DNA of 64,000 bases from Lacrimispora sphenoides JCM 1415. GTDB taxonomy: Bacteria > Bacillota > Clostridia > Lachnospirales > Lachnospiraceae. The stretch's first letter is position 1. Every line of letters starts with the position of its first letter. The stretch lies in NCBI RefSeq assembly GCF_900105615.1, contig NZ_LT630003.1, forward strand, positions 2,418,001 to 2,482,000, written 5' to 3'. The notes under the pieces are model-generated. The model searched no databases. It was not told the DNA's origin and was given only the letters and a program-made list of their open reading frames with translations. Position numbers and translations under genes: made by a program. Shown piece after piece: positions 61,673-64,000 of the stretch.

Positions 61673-62692
61673 TTAAATGGAATACCCATACTCTTCCATA
61701 CACTGTTTTATGTATTCCTCATAGGCTCTCTCCAGCCACAGATTCCTTAGAAGCGTCACAGATTCCTCATAATCCGCCCTTCCGTAGTCATGCTTATCCA
61801 GTACCTTTAAGATTCCCTGGGAGGGTCCGTAGTCTAATACGCCGCTGCTCTGCCCCGGCTCCATAGACCGGGTCTGTTCTGCAAGCCAGGTCATTTCCTG
61901 ATTATCTCTTGGAAAATCCGCTGTATCATATTCTACTTCCTCGTATTCAATTTTAACTTCTGATACTTCATTGATCTTATTAACAATATCCGCAGGCTCT
62001 TTTCCTTCAGCAAATCCTTTCTCCACAAAGCTCCAGACCTTTTCCAGTTCCTCCGGATACGCTCCTGCCTTCATGCCGTAATACATATAGATTCCGATCC
62101 TGGCTTTGCACCCCTTATCAAACAGGGTTGGGTCTGCACTGGCGTAGAGCTCCTTCAGCTGATCCTCGGAAGGCTTCAGTTTTTCCTCTATGAGTTTTCC
62201 CTTCAGTTCATCCCTCACTTCCATCTGCGTTCTGGAGATATATTCCATCAGTCCGTATTGACCGGGGCCGTAAGAAACGCTCTGGGAGGACTGCCGTTTT
62301 TTGTTCTCTTCCTCCAGGGATCTTTTGATATCCTTCAGAGTGATATCGGCAGGAATCCCATATTGGGAAGCCTTTAGCCGTTCCACCGTGTCCCGGTAAA
62401 GACGTTCCATTGCCTTTTGTTTTAATACCTCCCCGGGGACCTCGCCCTGGATTTTAGTCTCCCAAAATCCGTTTTCATTTGGGTCTAACTGATACTTATT
62501 GTAAAAATAGGACGTAACTTCGGCCCGGCAGTCATTTTCATAAAGCGCCAGATGGTCCTGAGTAATGGTATAACTTCCAATTTTCAGCACTTCATGGGAA
62601 GGGCCATTTAGCCACCAGATTCCTAACATGAATAAAGCTATGAATACAACCGTTCCCATTATCACGTTCCATCTGCGCGCTTTCTGTTTCAT
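61673..62692 (-). CDS. membrane-anchored protein, possibly peptidyl-prolyl isomerase-like
   Basis: A 339-residue protein with an N-terminal anchor (IMGTVVFIALFMLGIWWL, about residues 11-28) and an exported helical domain: LYENDCRAEVTSYFYNKYQL, KQKAMERLYRDTVERLKASQYGI, and a later region (IGIYMYYGMKAGAYPEELEKVWSFVEKGFAEGKEPADIVNKINE) reminiscent of SurA/parvulin chaperone arrangements, but without a clear catalytic parvulin motif. GGAGGAAAC precedes the ATG. It follows the CBM96 protein gene by 17 nt and may assist its export or folding (inference). Confidence 0.6.
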   Translation of the reverse strand: MKQKARRWNVIMGTVVFIALFMLGIWWLNGPSHEVLKIGSYTITQDHLALYENDCRAEVTSYFYNKYQLDPNENGFWETKIQGEVPGEVLKQKAMERLYRDTVERLKASQYGIPADITLKDIKRSLEEENKKRQSSQSVSYGPGQYGLMEYISRTQMEVRDELKGKLIEEKLKPSEDQLKELYASADPTLFDKGCKARIGIYMYYGMKAGAYPEELEKVWSFVEKGFAEGKEPADIVNKINEVSEVKIEYEEVEYDTADFPRDNQEMTWLAEQTRSMEPGQSSGVLDYGPSQGILKVLDKHDYGRADYEESVTLLRNLWLERAYEEYIKQCMEEYGYSI

Positions 62693-62709
62693 TGTTTCCT
62701 CCCTGCTCC

Positions 62710-64000
62710 TTACAGCTTTCTTCTATATTTTACCAGTTCCTGAGTCAAACGTCTCTCCATTTCATGAATTTCTTCCATTTCTGCATCCGGATCCCGGAGA
62801 ACACGTTTTGCTTCTTCAAGCAGCTGTGTCAGACCTGCCTCATCCACATTGCTGTAATTCTCTGCATTGATATTGGAAGCCATATCAACAATAAAGCTTA
62901 AATTCTTTTTTATCACCTTTTCCGGTACATAATCGGATTCCCAAACCAGCAACGGCTTTACGGCTCCTTCTTTGGCAGTTCTGGAGGAGTGAATGTCCAG
63001 GTAATTATTTTTTGCTGCCGTTGGTATGCTGATCTCAAAGGAGATCTCTGCGTCTTCATTCCTTTTAGCCCTGTTAACAGCTTCCGTTACATCAAGCTTC
63101 TGGATCAGGCTATCGGATGTCATGGCTTTTGTAAGGAAAGCTGCCGGATTTGTATCCATACGGGTCGGGAAACTATTGAAGGTTACCGTTGCCCCTTCCC
63201 AATCGCTCTCCACCTGATAAATATCCGCGCTGGTAAAATCCGCACTTGGCGTACCGGACAGCTCAAAGGTCAGATAAACTGCCTGAGCGGATTCCGGCAC
63301 TTGTTCTAAGCTGAACTTCATAAGGGATTTTCTTGTATAATTTTGTGCTCCCGCATCATTTTTAACAATCAGGTAGGAAGAACCGCTGAAATTTTTATTG
63401 CTGTCCGATCCGCCTTGTACGTAAACATTGTCCATGACCGGTGTGGATTCGTCGCCGACCTGCACCTGGATCCGTGGGGTAAATCCTGCCGTATTGCAGA
63501 GCCCCTCTGGCAATACCAGTTGTCCGGTTAAATCATAGGTCCCGAATACGTCTTTCTGATAATCCCCTCTCTCCCATAAAATATCCAGTGTGTGGGTTCC
63601 TCCTGCATTGTCATAAGCTTCCACTGTCTTAGGAAGCTGCAGATCCGTGAACTTTGTTCCGGGATCTGCCTTGATCCGGTCAAACTCTCCGGAAAGACCG
63701 ATGATTTCACATGTCTTAGGTTCTTTAATCTTTAATGTGATCTTGCTGGTCCGGCCTGCCATTCCTGCTGTCCTTACAGCCAGCTTGATAAACGGAGTTT
63801 TCTGAAGCACCTCTACATTGGCATCGGATTCTTTTATGTCTCCGCCTATATATGGGAGTGAAATCTCAATGGTACCATGGTTCTCCTGGGTGGGATCCGA
63901 CACCCCTAGGGTTGCTTCGTCTCCATTGATCTGCATTGTTACAGAAGCGGCTTTACTGGATGTGATCCCCGCTGCAGTCGTTGCCTTGTTATTCCAGAAA
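62710..64000 (-). CDS. CBM96/DNRLRE surface protein, C-terminal part (runs off window)
   Basis: The reading frame is open to the window edge, so the N-terminus is missing; at least 429 residues are visible. A beta-sandwich region near the left edge of the protein, a Big_4-type Ig-like domain (PKTVEAYDNAGGTHTLDILWERGDYQKDVFGTYDLTGQL), a DNRLRE/CBM96 carbohydrate-binding domain (YVQGGSDSNKNFSGSSYLIVK...KPLLVW), and a C-terminal FIVAR-like helical region. The upstream part could be a polysaccharide lyase (family 8-like beta-sandwich), but that cannot be seen here. A large secreted or wall-attached carbohydrate-active protein is likely. Confidence 0.85.
   Translation of the reverse strand, partial: FWNNKATTAAGITSSKAASVTMQINGDEATLGVSDPTQENHGTIEISLPYIGGDIKESDANVEVLQKTPFIKLAVRTAGMAGRTSKITLKIKEPKTCEIIGLSGEFDRIKADPGTKFTDLQLPKTVEAYDNAGGTHTLDILWERGDYQKDVFGTYDLTGQLVLPEGLCNTAGFTPRIQVQVGDESTPVMDNVYVQGGSDSNKNFSGSSYLIVKNDAGAQNYTRKSLMKFSLEQVPESAQAVYLTFELSGTPSADFTSADIYQVESDWEGATVTFNSFPTRMDTNPAAFLTKAMTSDSLIQKLDVTEAVNRAKRNEDAEISFEISIPTAAKNNYLDIHSSRTAKEGAVKPLLVWESDYVPEKVIKKNLSFIVDMASNINAENYSNVDEAGLTQLLEEAKRVLRDPDAEMEEIHEMERRLTQELVKYRRKL

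Noticed and set aside
1..64000. tRNA, rRNA, insertion sequences, prophage or integrative element genes
   Set aside because: No transposase, integrase or phage structural protein was recognised, and no rRNA or tRNA pattern was seen by eye; tRNAscan and Infernal searches would be decisive.

Overview
The window looks like chromosomal DNA of a spore-forming anaerobic Firmicute. Strong AGGAGG-type ribosome binding sites, moderate GC, a spore photoproduct lyase gene, phosphotransferase (PTS) sugar systems, hybrid-cluster (prismane) proteins, ferredoxins and a fermentative phosphate acetyltransferase all point to Clostridia. The protein set fits the Lachnospiraceae, perhaps the Lacrimispora / Clostridium sphenoides-celerecrescens group; that placement is inferred from protein resemblance, not from rRNA. 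No rRNA, tRNA, insertion sequence or CRISPR array was seen.

Layout. 0-5 kb: a nitrosative/redox stress block with a cupin, hydroxylamine reductase (Hcp), a DUF1858 protein and a cut-off hypothetical gene in one operon, a divergent Crp/Fnr regulator (HcpR-like), a two-cluster ferredoxin protein and spore photoproduct lyase. 5-15.6 kb: a chemoreceptor with a hexapeptide-repeat tail, a glycerate kinase / GntP permease / CdaR locus, a DUF6483 gene, and lon with a second DUF1858 gene below a TetR regulator. 15.9-20.3 kb: an ascorbate-type PTS operon with a PRD regulator and a TrpA-like protein. 20.5-27.4 kb: a second sugar operon with GH1 6-phospho-beta-glucosidase, PTS EIIBC, an M81 (MlrC-like) protein, a metal-ligand-less M24-fold protein and an RpiR regulator. 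27.6-34.7 kb: small accessory genes (cell-wall-binding protein, two methyltransferases, acetyltransferases, UbiA prenyltransferase, a DUF5680 regulator) with two decayed genes. 34.9-39.6 kb: a proline-rich repeat protein, small membrane proteins, pta and a two-component system. 39.7-46.4 kb: a copper block (copZ, membrane-anchored protein, copA, HxlR regulator, DUF2318 lipoprotein, a 31-aa membrane peptide, and an HMA-TauE/SafE-cupredoxin protein). 46.5-53.3 kb: cheX with bacteriohemerythrin, a chorismate mutase-shikimate kinase fusion, a GyrI-like protein, a second chemoreceptor beside a 685-nt gap with a candidate small RNA, a DUF438/hemerythrin/PAS protein and a ferredoxin. 53.5-64 kb: a SnoaL-like protein, a second hcp, an acetyltransferase, a nucleotidyltransferase-aminotransferase fusion with a methyltransferase, a YesN-type response regulator, a membrane-anchored protein, and the 3' end of a large CBM96-containing surface protein that runs off the window.

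The most connected signal is a palindrome (GTTGTAATTACAAC, or its variant GTTGTTATAACAAC) at four promoters: the hcp1 operon/Crp-Fnr divergent promoter, the ferredoxin protein, the small ferredoxin upstream of the DUF438 gene, and hcp2. It ties both ends of the window into one predicted regulon of the local Crp/Fnr protein. Other regulatory finds are a shared operator in front of tetR and lon, a consensus promoter plus terminator that makes an orphan short RNA whose hairpin recurs in the leader of the neighbouring chemoreceptor, and near-identical promoters in front of two methyltransferase genes.
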